From Sympetrum striolatum (lineage: Eukaryota > Arthropoda > Insecta > Odonata > Libellulidae): a DNA stretch of 64,000 nt. Made by a program: the position numbers and the translations under genes. Positions 10,625 through 22,734 of the stretch are shown piece after piece. How positions within the stretch are numbered: the first letter of the stretch is position 1; the number at the start of each line of letters is the position of its first letter. The stretch lies in NCBI GenBank assembly GCA_947579665.1, contig OX388347.1, forward strand, positions 27,520,562-27,584,561. Direction: 5' to 3'. Under the pieces are notes generated by a model. The model made no database searches. It was not told the origin of the DNA and saw only the letters and a program-made list of their open reading frames with translations.

Positions 10625-10975
10625 ATAAAACACGTGCTGTCATATCTTGCAGAAAATTGGATCTTTTGATTTTAAACTTTGATGCTGCTGCCATCTCTTG
10701 AAGAAAATTCGAACTATTGGTTTTTAACTTTGCTGCTGCTGCCATCTCTTGAGGAAAATTGGAACTTTTGTTTTTAATCCTTGCCGCTGCTGCCATCCCT
10801 TGAGGAAAATTCGAACTTTTGCTTTAAACTTTGATGCTGCTAACATCTCTTGAGGAAAATTTGAACTTTTGTTTTAAACTTTGCCACTGCTGCCATCTCT
10901 TGAGGAATATTTTGACTACTTTTTTAAACTTCCAGACTAGTGCAATCTCTTGAAAAAATTTGGATTGTGTTGTTA
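10625..10975. repeat. 51-bp minisatellite, about seven copies
   Basis: The word CCATCTCTTGA recurs with spacing of 50-53 bp at about 10638, 10691, 10742, 10793, 10843, 10893 and 10943. It is followed each time by GGAAAATT-type sequence and a GCTGCTGCCAT block. The central units are the most alike and the outer ones are decayed, a typical tandem-array pattern. On the minus strand three central 51-bp units form a 17-residue repeat (MAAAAKLKTNSSNFLQE), but the frame dissolves outside, so coding is doubtful. Confidence 0.85.
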
Positions 10976-13900
10976 AAATACGCAGATTCTGCCTAATTAT
11001 AAGAAAAAGCGATTTTTATTGATATATTATATGTATTTGAAATATATTTTTAATGTATAACCCCTTTCCAAATTCTTTTTAATGAGATATTATTGAGTAT
11101 TCATTACTCCTACTGTATTTTTATAATGGAAATTATCCTTTCTATGGATATTTTTAGTAATCTTTTTTCCAGTGAAAACAAACGTTTGAAATAATTATTC
11201 CGTTTTCAGTATTCGTATTCGATTTGCATTTATTCGGAAAAGTATTCTCGGAAATATATTTTCTTCTTTTTGCATTTCTCCAATAGAAATTTTATTATTG
11301 CAATTAATTATGAATCAGTGTTTTTATAACGCTAAATATATTGAATATATTTTTTTGCACATTCTCCTAACAAACTATTTAAACAGTCTTTACGGCCAAA
11401 AAAAAATATATATATTCAATTTTTTTCTTCTGGAATATGTGAGGTCTCCCTGGGACCACTATTTGTGAATATTCTTTTAAATTCTAATTAAGTCTGCAAA
11501 AAGTACATTATTTCCTATGGAATCCATCTGGATTCAAGCCCATGATACTATTTTTATTCAGGAAAGATCAAGTTGAAGTATTTTAAATATTGATCAATTC
11601 TCTTTCTAAAGTGTTAGTATTAATCTAAGCATTTAAAGAAAGAGACCATATGGTTAGCTAGTTTGTTTTTTGGATTTAATGGCAATATAATAATATTTAA
11701 TTACGTAAAACAGCAGGAGTTTCTGTTCCTCGTATTCAAACTAGGAGTATGAATTTTGGTTTTATGAATGCATTTATTTAAATAACCGCTTAATGTCAGA
11801 GTTGCACCAATTCCTCTTTTATCGATTTCAACTTATCGAGAAAGTTTTGGGAACTCGTCGTTACTGAGGAATTCCTATGGAAGTTATTGGCCATTTCTTT
11901 TTCAAAATAGAGTTTCACTCAATCGATTCATGTCCTTTGTTCACAAAGATACGTTTTCTGAAGTATGTCCAGAAAGTAATTGCCATTTCAAAATCGGAGT
12001 TAATTACATATCCCCAGAAATAGATATTTCTTAGGAAATTACAAAATAAAGATACAGAGCAACTTTTTGTTTCCAAGAACAACAATGTTTAGTTTACAAT
12101 TTAGCAAAATATTATATTATATTATTTGGAACACTGATTGATTTGTATGGTTTTAAGGAATTTCAAAGTGAAAAAGTAAACTATAAGGAAATGAAATGGT
12201 CAACAATCAAGACCTTAATTACGCAAAAAATTATAATTTAACTGCTAATCCTGGAGGCGTAAATATTTTACATGACTTATATATTAATTAATACTGTTCA
12301 ATAAAATTCTAAACTTTACATATTTGTACTTGATAACAAAATTTATTTTGCATTTATGTTTAAAAAAGAGTTAAAATCCAGGTTTTTGACAAAAAATCAA
12401 ACAAGGCTCGTTGCGGGAGACCCAAATATTTTTCAATTAAAATGTTTTTGGGTAAATATGTGAGCATACCGACAACTTTTTTCGTGATACACCCTAGTGG
12501 ACAATGATTCAGTAATGTATATGTTAATATATAATCAAATATTAAACTAATGGTCTCACCGATGCAGTTGCTTAAACAAAGTGTTATCATATCGTCGTAA
12601 CAATCCGTTCCATTTGATTGTTGTCATTGCAGCAACGTGTCCTAGATAAGAATAGAGGAAGGACCTTCACTTCATCTCCTGATTGGGGAGTCTTGAAATA
12701 AGAATCTACATTAGGATTTTATTGATGTATTATTGACTTAAGTTAGAAGCATAGTAGTTTTGCCTCTTTCTTACTCCTCCTACCGTAACTTGATTCGCTT
12801 TACTCGATGATCCGAGATTTAAATAGGTGAAGAAGTGAATTCGTTCCATTCGCAGGAGCAATGACAACCATCGGGCACATCCTTCTACTTTGGATATTTT
12901 CAGAAAATACACTATCATAGATAGTGAAATTAAAAATTATACTTAAAATTGCATTCTATTGTTTATAAAGTGCCTCATTTTTAGAGCTGTGGTAATACTT
13001 TGGCAAAAAAATGTGAATAACGATGCAGTCTTAAACTAGGAAATTCCTGGAAAACAGCCTCTGAAAGAAACCTTCCCAAAAGAATTCTGCTCCACTATTG
13101 CACAATATTGTCCATAAGTTAAGAAAGAATTTAAAAAATATATTTTGAATACTATTTGAGATAAATATACTATCATAATCCAGGTCAAAATCAGTCTTAG
13201 ACTCAAAGCTAATTTGATAATTTAAATTCACAAATACCTTCAGATATCTATCAAAATAGCTCCATTTTTAGGTTAAACTTCAATGTATCTTCTTACAGCA
13301 ATATGTCTAGAGTTTCTTGGTGAAAATTTCAGTTACCGATTTCTTTTCGCTGCAATTTTTGTAGTTGGCAACAGAAACTTCACATAAACAAGCGGTCCCG
13401 TGATAATCTTCGATTAGTAATAAGTTATTATACTTGGGTTACATTGTCGCTCGCCTTCCCTTTTTTCATTTTCATTCAATAATGTTCTGCCAATTTTACA
13501 TACGCTAAAAATTAAAAAAACCGACCGCTGATTACAGAAACAATTTTTTGCTTTTATTTACTATTTGCACTGATATACAACAAATGCAAAAACAATAATA
13601 AAAATTTATATAAAAATATTTTTTTTGTATGCATGTTCAATATTACTTTGATTATCAACTTTTTTATAATTAACAGAATACAACAGCAACACTTTTATAG
13701 GACAACAATACAATACACTGTTGTGTAGCAGTTCGTCATTGAATATAAATAATGAAGCCCCTCTGTTATTGGCCGGATTATTTATAGATAAATATATTTG
13801 AAAAATGTTCCATTTTTGTAAGGAATCTATCAGCAAGCATATTAATAATTTCATGTAAAATTAAATTACTCTATTTATTTTGATTTGTAACCGTGTTTCG

Positions 13901-14000
13901 GTTATTATTTCTATTCTACTGTAACACTAACAATATACTAAAAGTAGCTGTCTCGGGTATCAAAGAATGCGTAAGAGCGTAAACACATCATAATATTTCA
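10976..14000. other. AT-rich sequence with no supported gene
   Basis: Several short open frames have no domains or splice support. A TATATAAG box at about 14005 with a GAG|GTAAGT donor at 14046 could mark a non-coding first exon, but this is weak. Confidence 0.45.
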
Positions 14001-14252
14001 TAAGATATATAAGCCATGATAGTTTAAGAAGACCACTCTGCTTGAGGTAAGTCTAATTTATTTGAATAAATATTAGCATTTTCCTGCTGTATGATTACTT
14101 AAGAGCAAGAGAGCGATTTATATACGGCTGATGATATATGATGATGATCGTATCTGATCGCTTGCCTTTTCGAGAGGTGCAGAGATAAGTACCTGACTCT
14201 CAACACGTCGACGCTACTAAAATGAACGTTGTCTTAAGTTAAACATTTCGAA

Positions 14253-14311
14253 CGGGAGACAAATTTTATTCCATCTCAGAAAAGTCGTGATTTTGCACAT
14301 TTTGTCTCCCG
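14253..14311. repeat. 11-bp perfect inverted repeat (hairpin)
   Basis: CGGGAGACAAA at 14253-14263 is exactly complemented by TTTGTCTCCCG at 14301-14311, with a 37-bp loop. It is more GC-rich than the surroundings. It could be a small hairpin or the remains of a foldback element. Confidence 0.5.
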
Positions 14312-14477
14312 ATAGTCCAGACGCGATCGCTAGACAACCTCAGACAAAGAAGCGATCAGATGGAGGCGATTAAGCCGTATACTTGAAAAGTTTAGTCGTG
14401 TAATTTCTTCCAGGGACCAATCTAGAGAAATCGTTTTTACTTAGCGAAATCATAATGCGCGAAATCATCACCGGGAA

Positions 14478-14551
14478 TTCGGAGCAAAATAAGAAAACGC
14501 GACGTGCGATGTTCTCGAGATAATTCATTCGGTGCAAAATAAGAACACGTG
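14478..14551. repeat. 50-bp direct duplication
   Basis: TTCGGAGCAAAATAAGAAAA at 14478 recurs as TTCGGTGCAAAATAAGAACA at 14528. Two units about 50 bp apart are visible, with a few substitutions. Confidence 0.5.
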
Positions 14552-14857
14552 AAATGCAGTGAATTCTCCGGATTCGTTTTTTGGGAAATTCCGAGACTCT
14601 TGATTTTCCGATGGTCGACGACATTTTCGTAACGATTCGACGAGTGCTCAAACATAATTATTGCAATAAAAAAAATGATCTTTTCCAGCGAAATTAGGAC
14701 AGCAGTTTCTTCTGCCGTGTTGGCAAATATTCTCATTCATTAGCGTTATAATCTAAGAATATTCTCATTGGAGGCTAAATTGAAGGAAACTATGAATAGA
14801 TATAATGGGTTTTGCGGATATGGAAACTGATACATCATTCGGTATTTCCACTTTCAG

Positions 14858-15069
14858 GAACACAGCCAAAAATTGATGTACAACAGCTGATAAAAGAAGG
14901 AAAAGTAGGCAATGGACTGAGAAACAGAGACGACCAAAAGTGTGATCAGAATTTCAGAGAGACAAGTGAACAGGAAAAAGAAAGGCCATTTTATACGATG
15001 TCTTTGGAAGTACCAAATGGGAATAACAGAGTGCGTTTCATTGTGGATCCGACGCAATCGGTTCACTGA
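14858..15069 (+). CDS. candidate terminal coding exon, unknown protein
   Basis: A good acceptor (TTTCCACTTTCAG) is followed by about 70 open codons ending in TGA. The peptide includes PKIDVQQLIKEGKVGNGLRN, then QNFRETSEQEKERPFYTMSL and EVPNGNNRVRFIVDPTQSVH. Its varied, hydrophilic composition and its length are unusual for this AT-rich stretch, which favours real coding. The exon needs one nucleotide from a preceding exon that I could not locate, since no in-frame ATG lies before the internal TMSL. I do not recognise the family. Confidence 0.35.
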
Positions 15070-17538
15070 ATTGTATTTCTGGATGTTCGAGGGGAATCGT
15101 CGGAAATTAAACTAAAGTTCTGAGTTCCAGCGTATTCACGCTTCAATACATCTGAAGGATAAGTGACGAAACCCAAATTCGTTTGGAGTAAAAGCCGTAT
15201 TTCTCGCTCGCGCATTTTTCCAAATACTTCCCAAATAACTGAAGTTTGCTAATTCTGTAATGGCTGATTCCTTTTTTATGGAGGCATAATAATAGCTGAA
15301 AAATTATCCGAATATTTACATCACGCGGGATGCAGATAATTTTATCGGGAGATATTTTTTTAAAGTTTCGGTTAATTTTATGAATTTTGCAATTCGGTTA
15401 CTTCCCCAAAGCCACTTTCCCGCGACGTTGATTTTTTCTTTGTCAACCTTCAGTTGCAAAGTTTTTTTCCCACATCCTACTCTTTCTTTTTGTATTCTTT
15501 TTAATAAGTTAACTATAAATGTATTCGGCATACGAGGTTAGGTCGAAGAGAGGCCCACCTAGGCGTAACCATCAAAGGGTCTAACTAGCTAACTAACTTT
15601 CGACATTATTTTATAAGAATCGAGGAAATTGAAGACGTCAAAAGTTTTTAAAATGAAGTTTTATTCCGATTTGATGAAAATCGCCGTGACGACAGTTTTT
15701 TCTGCGTCGGTTAAGGCGACTGCTACTCGGTAATTCTGGAGAAAACAAGAACCCCGATTTATCTCAATTATTCACCATTTCTGCGGTCGAACGAGTAACA
15801 CAAATTCTTAAGTCTTCGACGAATGAAAATAAATAGACTCCTATCGATTGTGGCTTTTAAATTTAATTGCACACGATTTTTATTTTTCTTTTAGATTTTC
15901 TTCGGTTCTGTTATACAATGTCTTACTTTATTTTCGGTGTGTTTTTTTGGCGCACCCAAGGATGTCCCGAAATGCACGTTTTTTTTTTCAAAAGTACGAA
16001 AACATTCACAGCTGGAAAACGATTAAAAAGCTCTGCTAAGTGGGGTGATTGGGGGTAGACAAAGAGGAGCTCAACCTCTGAGAAACTACCGATTACATCC
16101 ACTTTTGGAGACAACCTGTGTAAGGCGAGAGGGATTTTTACTCAGCATGCACACGAGTGTACAGGATTTCTCTCTCTTTGGTCAATGTGACGTAAGGCGT
16201 TGTTTGTGAGGCAATAGTGCATTTATCTAAGCAATTAAACCTTTCGTGGAGCCGCAATTATAGTGTATAATTCGACATAAAATTCACTAAATACATTGTC
16301 GTTAGTATTCGATGCCAAACGTGGATTTGAAGTATATTTCAGATGAATATATTCTATTTTAGCTGATGATTGTTTTAATTTAACTTTCTTTCTCTGGAAG
16401 AGCTGGTTCAGACCAACACTCCTGTTCGGTGAGTACAATGTTTCATTCGTTTCCTACAATATCTGGTTATTATATGCAGATGTTGTGCCTTGTTTCGGAA
16501 GCCATTCGATAGAATGGACCGCTCCAAATGAATAGGTTTTGGAAGAATCGTCCTTATTTATACAATTAGCACACAATCAGATATTGTCGAAGCATCTCCT
16601 GGTGTGCTATTTCATGTTTCCGTAGCTTCTGATTAGTTCGTGCTTTGTCGTAAACGCATTAATTGGAGCTGTTTTTTTAAATTTCCTTTCATAATCACTG
16701 CTCTTGCCCATTCGGAAGAAATTCATATTTATATATCCCTTGCTTTCTTATCGTTATTTATAAAATTATCTACATGTATTAAAATAATTTGAATTCTTAT
16801 TCGTCAATGAGAATTCTTAACCCAGATTTCCGTCGATCGACGACGTTTTTATTGACTCGCAATTGTCACAGTTTGATTGGTTTGAGGCGTGATTCATTCA
16901 CGAGCGAATGAGAGGATGCACTGAATATTTTGAGTTTGTGTCGATTCACTCCGATATAAATAAATTTAGAGAAGATTCGAGTTTACTCCAAGCTGACTCA
17001 ATCTTATGCAACTGACTTCACACAAGTGCATCTTAAGTTGCCTGTATTTCAGGACGAACAAGCAATTTATTCCCTCTGTGTTACTTATTTTGAAAGCCTC
17101 GCTGTGTACCAAATGATAATGGAATTTTATCGAAAACCTTCGTCTCCCTTCTTTCCGTACGTTCACTCGATCTTCTAAATGTTACTCTTTCTCGCATCAA
17201 AACGTTCCAATGTATAAAACATTCTGTCGTATTCTTCACGTTAATCTCAAAGTATTGTGTTGATCCGCTTAATTCACGATTTTTTCGCTCGGTCTGTGAT
17301 TAGTTCTCCAATTAGAGATTTTCTGTTATGACTATTCGTATCACACGATGCAATTTTTGTAAATTCCGTTTCCATAGTGACTCAGCATTGCTGTTGCGTC
17401 ACTGCACCATCGTCGTTGAATTCTATCGACTAATAGCTTAAAAAAAGACGAAAGTAAACCCCACTTTAACGTAATTCGGTGACCCTTTCAATTCTAATTT
17501 CGCATCGATTCAGTAACTCAACGACACTCATCCGATAG
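15070..17538. other. intergenic sequence with no supported gene
   Basis: Short open frames only. Nothing with a domain, splice context or repeat structure could be supported. Confidence 0.45.
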
Positions 17539-18094
17539 TAGGGAAGAGCGGGGAAATGGCGTACACTTAAGCGAGATTTATTACAGCTCTTATAATATTT
17601 AGTATAGAAGCATAGACACGTAATTGAATGTTACTTTGTTTTATTGGCTACCAAATCGTCACCAAACGGATGGATTATTTATCTTCTTTTCTTTGTAAAA
17701 ATTAAAGAATAAAAGTTACACTGTACGGAATTGTCCCAGCGGTTGGGGGACTTTGACCTCGTGACAAATTATTAACATAACCTCAAAAACTTAGCATACA
17801 CGAATCACCAAGTGTATCCAAAATATAGCTCAAGAACCGTAGATTCTTATGGTTTGGTAGTTACTAGCTAATATGTAAAGGCTTTCCACCCTACCTCTCT
17901 AATTACTTGAAGCTTAGAAATAGTAAGAAATCAAGCGGAAACACTATTTGTTTCACATAAACCACACCGTTGATCATACAGCAACCACATGTCTCCTTGC
18001 GGGGTCTTTTGCTAGGGTGCAGACTCCCCTACCCCCACTCTAGACATGGTGTACGGCCATACCCCGCTGTACGGCTTTGCCCCGCTCTGCCCTA
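17539..18094. mobile_element. 552-bp non-autonomous TIR transposon (MITE-like) at a TA site
   Basis: The left end, GGGAAGAGCGGGGAAATGGC at 17541, and the inverted right end, GGGCAGAGCGGGGCAAAGCC ending at 18092, match at 21 of 25 positions including a shared CGTACA. Both are flanked by TA (17539-17540 and 18093-18094). A TA duplication is typical of Tc1/mariner-type and some other cut-and-paste elements. The interior has no transposase frame, and extra GTACGGC/CCCCGC words lie near the right end. The superfamily cannot be fixed from the ends alone. Confidence 0.65.
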
Positions 18095-18398
18095 ATCTTA
18101 TTTCACAATTACAACTTTGTATTTAAAATAGAAAACAGTCATTCCGCTGCACCTCTTTTATTCGTATTTGCAGCATTCACAGCAGAAAAGGACAATTTCA
18201 ATACGATTATTCATTTGTTCAAAATTTGATTAGTTTGCTATTTTATCGATGAACCTGAATTGAAATGGCCCAAATTTTTCATTCATTTTTTAATAATTCA
18301 ATATTTTATAAATTAAAATAATCAAATACGTGTATAGTAACGCGCCTAACTGCTGTCGTAACAGTGCGTCCCGTCGCATCGTTGTTGCGATTTTCTCA

Positions 18399-18600
18399 CG
18401 GCCGTGGCGCCGGAGTGGTTAACGCTTCTAACTCACAGTCCCAGGTTTGAATCCCGGCTAATCGGATTTTTCCTGTTAGGGAATGGTTGTCTGTGTGTGT
18501 GGTATCAATAAAATGCAAAAAAGGAATAAAATCAAGGAAAGGGGTTAATTGGAGGAATAGCCTTCATAGGCTAAAATTCGCCCACAAAAATATTCCTTCA
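18399..18600 (+). repeat. tRNA-derived SINE
   Basis: The head carries pol III promoter boxes: an A-box-like GGCGCCGGAGTGGTTAAC at about 18406 and a B box GGTTTGAATCCCGG at about 18444, with tRNA-like spacing (Ser/Leu-like D arm). It cannot be a normal tRNA because a non-tRNA body follows. The body ends in a perfect hairpin TAGCCT-tcat-AGGCTA (18558-18573) followed by AAATTCGCC. The same hairpin-plus-TCGCC design ends the neighbouring repeat at 19063-19087, suggesting a shared LINE-derived tail. Confidence 0.6.
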
Positions 18601-19019
18601 ATGATTCATCTGAATCCAATCCATCGACTTTTTTCAATCATGTAATTTCCTATCATACACCGTACACCTGTTTCCTATATGTTTCTATATGTCTGTTATA
18701 TAATTTAACATATAATTGACAAAACTAGTTTAATCTAGTTAGAACTCTATAATCCAATTCCAAATTGGTAATACTTTTGTCTCAGAATTTAATGTTAATA
18801 TGTAATAACTTGCTTTTTTGTACATTCTAATGACTTTCCTTTTTTTCTTGTCTTATATAGCTCTTTTATCTACTACCATATTTAAATTTAGTTTTCTATA
18901 TGTAGGTTTTACACACCACCCTGCTTTTGAGGTTGTTTTCCTGCAGTGGAAATGTTTTCCAATGCTCTTAGCTTAGGTTTTTTAATCCACATAGTAGTTT
19001 ACTACTTTTGCAATCTATC

Positions 19020-19128
19020 TCTTTCTTTCTGTTCTCACATGACAAAGGGTTAGGTGTAAGAAGAGACTTGATAGTCTCAATCTCGCCCTGCAGAAAGTCC
19101 TTTTATTATTATTATTTTTATTATTATT
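19020..19128 (+). repeat. LINE/SINE-type 3' tail with hairpin and (TTA)n
   Basis: GAGACT-tgat-AGTCTC (19063-19078) forms a 6-bp stem with a 4-nt loop. AATCTCGCC follows at once, and then a TTATTATTATT microsatellite. This is the architecture of retroposon 3' ends recognised by a reverse transcriptase. No coding part remains upstream. Confidence 0.5.
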
Positions 19129-19129
19129 C

Positions 19130-20400
19130 GTACCTATATCATCGTTTCAACTATTTATTTATTTAATTTCGAGCAGAGCCGAATGTTTTTCCACGTTAAC
19201 CTTTTGTCCGGTAAAAACGTTTTCATCATTTTAAATTATCGTGATCATATATTCCGACACTTTTTCTTTTTTCATCGGTCCTCTTCAACGCCGAGTATTC
19301 CATCGCGTATCTCTCTTCCAATCTTTGATTTGATTATATTGAGCCCTTCTGAAAATTACTCAATTATTTTGATTCAATCCCACAATTAGAACAGGTGATA
19401 TTTCTTCACTCCAATCGACCGGACTTCGAATCGAACTGTTTTGTTCCAGAGCCATCTCTCGTCCACGAAACGTAATTTATGAGTCATGATTTGAACACTC
19501 GTGTATTTATGATTGACGTATATATTATTATTCTACGTATGTTAATGTAAGCACTACCGATTGCAATACTTAATTATTTAATGTAAAAAATGTTTCATAG
19601 ACGCTTGAATGAAGTTTCCTCATGTCGTCGTAACGATGTTCCACTGTTGTTGTGATTTTATTGATTTAATTGCTCCTTCAGTTCAACTCCTTAAAAACCA
19701 TTTCCGAGTCTTCTTTTAAGACTTTTTCAATAATGTATTTTTTAAGCTGAAATTCTATCATTTATTTCATTAATAAATTTGTAACCATGCAGTTTTAAAA
19801 TGTTGAACTATTACTTCTAACGTTCATTTATTTATCTTAAGCACTATTTCTTCCCGTTTCGAATGTGTGAATATCAAAGTGTTATTATAATCGATTTACA
19901 CTTATTACAGAGAATATACTTCTCTCAATGGTATCATTGCTTTCGATCACACCAATTATTATGGATCAAAATCGTTAAATCAAGTCAGATTACATGTAAA
20001 TAACAATTGGAAATTCTCTTTATTTATTATTGATATAGTAAAATGTGTGTTTAAATTTAATCATTTTTACTTTACTTAAATTCATTTTTTATTTTATCAA
20101 TTAACTTTATTAATTCACTTAGATATCGCTATTACCAAAGGATACTCAGCTATTCATAGTTCATTTGTTTTTATTTCAATCGCGATATCGTTACTCTTTT
20201 GTTAAACACGTTTCCTAGGTTACCTAATTACAGGTAAATCGAACATTTTCCGTCTTCAGCTGTGTCGTTTGAATTCAGAATATCGTCTTTCTTTTGTCTT
20301 TCCCATCCTTCTCTTTTAAATCTTCACCAACCCCTGCTATTCGCAATTCAAGCGCCAAATATCGTCTTTCTTCTGTTTCCGACACACCTCTCTTCACTTA
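19130..20400. other. AT-rich intergenic sequence
   Basis: No supported feature apart from a short imperfect duplication of an ATATCGTCTTTCTTTTGT word near 20280 and 20358. Confidence 0.45.
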
Positions 20401-20512
20401 CGTAACTCGCGTATTTTCCGCTTTCATTTGTTTCCGATTCGAATAATCCGTCGCTACTCTTTTGTTTCTTTCCGTATTGTTGTTCGCCTTCCCTCTGTCG
20501 TCATGGTTACCG

Positions 20513-20552
20513 CCTCTCCTTCCCCTCCCCTTCCCCCTCCACCACTCATCCA
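20513..20552 (-). other. C-rich tract, G-quadruplex-prone on the minus strand
   Basis: CCCC, CCCC and CCCCC runs separated by one or two T bases lie between shorter C runs. The minus strand therefore has closely spaced G runs. The tract stands out sharply from the AT-rich background. Confidence 0.4.
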
Positions 20553-21153
20553 AACAACAACTCCCACGAAATATAATCCGATACAAAACTTCTCCAATTT
20601 CCTCTTAGAAACCGTAACCAAGCCAAGGCACTTCCTGCCTATCGAACCTCTTGCAAGAATAGCCTCCTTCACAGGCAACGTATTTCAATGCGACGAAGAG
20701 CCACACTTCAGTTGGATTCATAGTTTCCTTGTAAGAGAGTATCGAAAAGCATTCTGTCGTAATTTTACACAGGAACCTTCATAAGAGGCTATTGAAGAAG
20801 CTCCCTACTTGGGAATGACCATCTTTAAAAGAGAGCGTTGAGGTGTTTATAACCTTCCCCCAAAATGTACAGGTTTAGTACATTTTGGTTTTTGCAGTCT
20901 CTATTTATATCGCACTTTAAAAGTAGAATTAATGGCCTTAAGAAGTCGAGACTAGCACCGATAGAAAGATAATCGAACAGAATGTCTTATTTATGTATTT
21001 GAATGGCATTATAACGTCGAAATTACGAGGATTTTACCTGTTTAAACGGACCTTTTTTCCGATTTTGAAGCAGTTGTCAACCTGTGGAGAGGTATGGGAT
21101 CGTCGAATCCGTGGGGATTTTCCATAAGAATACATCGGGAATGGTTTTGGTGA

Positions 21154-21202
21154 GGGGAGGGGGAAGGAGGGAGGGGAGTGGGAAGAGAAGGAGGGGAGGG
21201 GG
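21154..21202 (+). other. G-rich tract with canonical G-quadruplex spacing
   Basis: GGGG, GGGGG, GGG, GGGG, GGG, GGGG and GGGGG runs are separated by loops of one to seven bases, satisfying the usual G3+N1-7 pattern several times over. Combined with the C-rich tract at 20513, this makes a pair of inverted purine/pyrimidine tracts about 640 bp apart. Confidence 0.55.
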
Positions 21203-21375
21203 ATTTAGTCTCGTCTATTAGATACGGGGATGTATTTGGATTGCAAGATGGCGGTCGACCTTGGAGTGTCGTTCGTCTCAGAGGGCGTTGACAGAGTTCG
21301 TGACGCGCTGAACCACGTTTGGCAGGGATGCTGTGCTGGATTCTAAATAAAATAATAAATAAAGAAATACACATT

Positions 21376-22700
21376 TTTCTTATGTTTCAAGTGATAGAAA
21401 GGTTTAAAAATGGAATGTTAATTATGCTATGCTCCATTAATTTTAACACTAATTAATTTCGAATAAAATAATTTATAATTTAATTCATAAATTAATCTAT
21501 GTTTATATATTTGTATATTTGGGTATTTTCATTATTGTGTCTACAAATCTCAATAACTTCATTTTATATCCTGTTGTTCATTTGCTATTTGGTACATGAT
21601 TATATGAAACATATGCAAGTCTTATTGCAAGGCATTGTTTGGACTGCTATTAGTAAAAGATAGCCTTTCCTATACCCTCGTGTACCTTTTATTGTACTGA
21701 TAGTTTTGTTTTTTTTATATCCTCCTGTCTTTGATCTCAGACATTATCCTGGTTTGAATTTTGCTTCAAGAACAAAATGTTCATCTATAAACGGTTTTAT
21801 CCAATTTTCTATGTATTAATTTCAAATCCTGGTAAAAAGTTGGTTTTCCCTTTAATGAAAAAGTTATAAAAGTAAGGAAGGAATGAAATATATTTAATGT
21901 ACCTAAGATATGCATGGTAATATCATTTATCAGGGGGTGTGAAATGGTTGAAATAGCTTATCAGAATATGCCTCATTATCCCCATTCAGCTTCCTGACCT
22001 CTGCTATATAGTTTTGACCTTGCATCTATAGAAAGTTAACAATGTCTATGAACATTTTTTTTGTTCCTACGAAATAATCACCAAAAACTTATTCATATTA
22101 GGGTTTTGTTTAGAGAACACTTGTGTAGTTGGCCAAAGTTTTTGGTAATATGTACCTTGTCAACTACAATCTGATATGTATAAAATATAATTCTATATCA
22201 TATTATATCAAATTGATGTTGTTACTAGTAGATATTTTAGAACTTAAAAGTTCAACATTGACTTAGTGGAATTTTGCCATACTTTTGAAATTATGGAAAG
22301 TCTTCACAGATTATTTAGCATGACTAGTTTCATCTACATGCTTGATGATGTCTACATGTAGGTGGAAGTAGTAGTGCCAAATATATTGCTGTGAGCATTA
22401 GAAGTTCTAAGTTTATTTCTCAATTGTAGATTTTTATCATTTGAGGTATGTAAATGATTTACTTGATATATAATTTACTTGTATGTATATTGTACACATG
22501 GTTCTACTGATTTATGCTAATAAAAGGAATTTAATAATATATATCTGTTATTATTTGTAAAACTTTGCGTACACACCATGTATCCCCGGAATAAAGGCAA
22601 TATGCAATGCGCGAGGGGAGGAGGAAAGAGAGGTGGTAACCCCCTTTCCTGCTGCTTTTATTGCTTCCTTTTTGGAACTCGTGGTGCGAAAAATGGGATT
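21376..22700. other. AT-rich intergenic sequence
   Basis: Nothing recognisable could be supported. Confidence 0.5.
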
Positions 22701-22734
22701 AGATATTAGTTTGGTAAATTCTCCGTATTTAATT

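Noticed and set aside
12360..12590. 76-residue minus-strand open frame
   Set aside because: Hydrophobic and AT-driven, with no domain and no splice support.
18399..18470. Functional tRNA gene
   Set aside because: Pol III boxes are present, but acceptor pairing is poor and a SINE body with a retroposon tail follows directly.
20428..20784. 118-residue plus-strand open frame with a proline-rich segment
   Set aside because: It is driven by the C-rich tract and has no domain, splice or promoter support.
21042..21374. 110-residue minus-strand open frame rich in Pro/Ser
   Set aside because: It lies across the G-rich tract, which produces proline codons on the complement. No other evidence.
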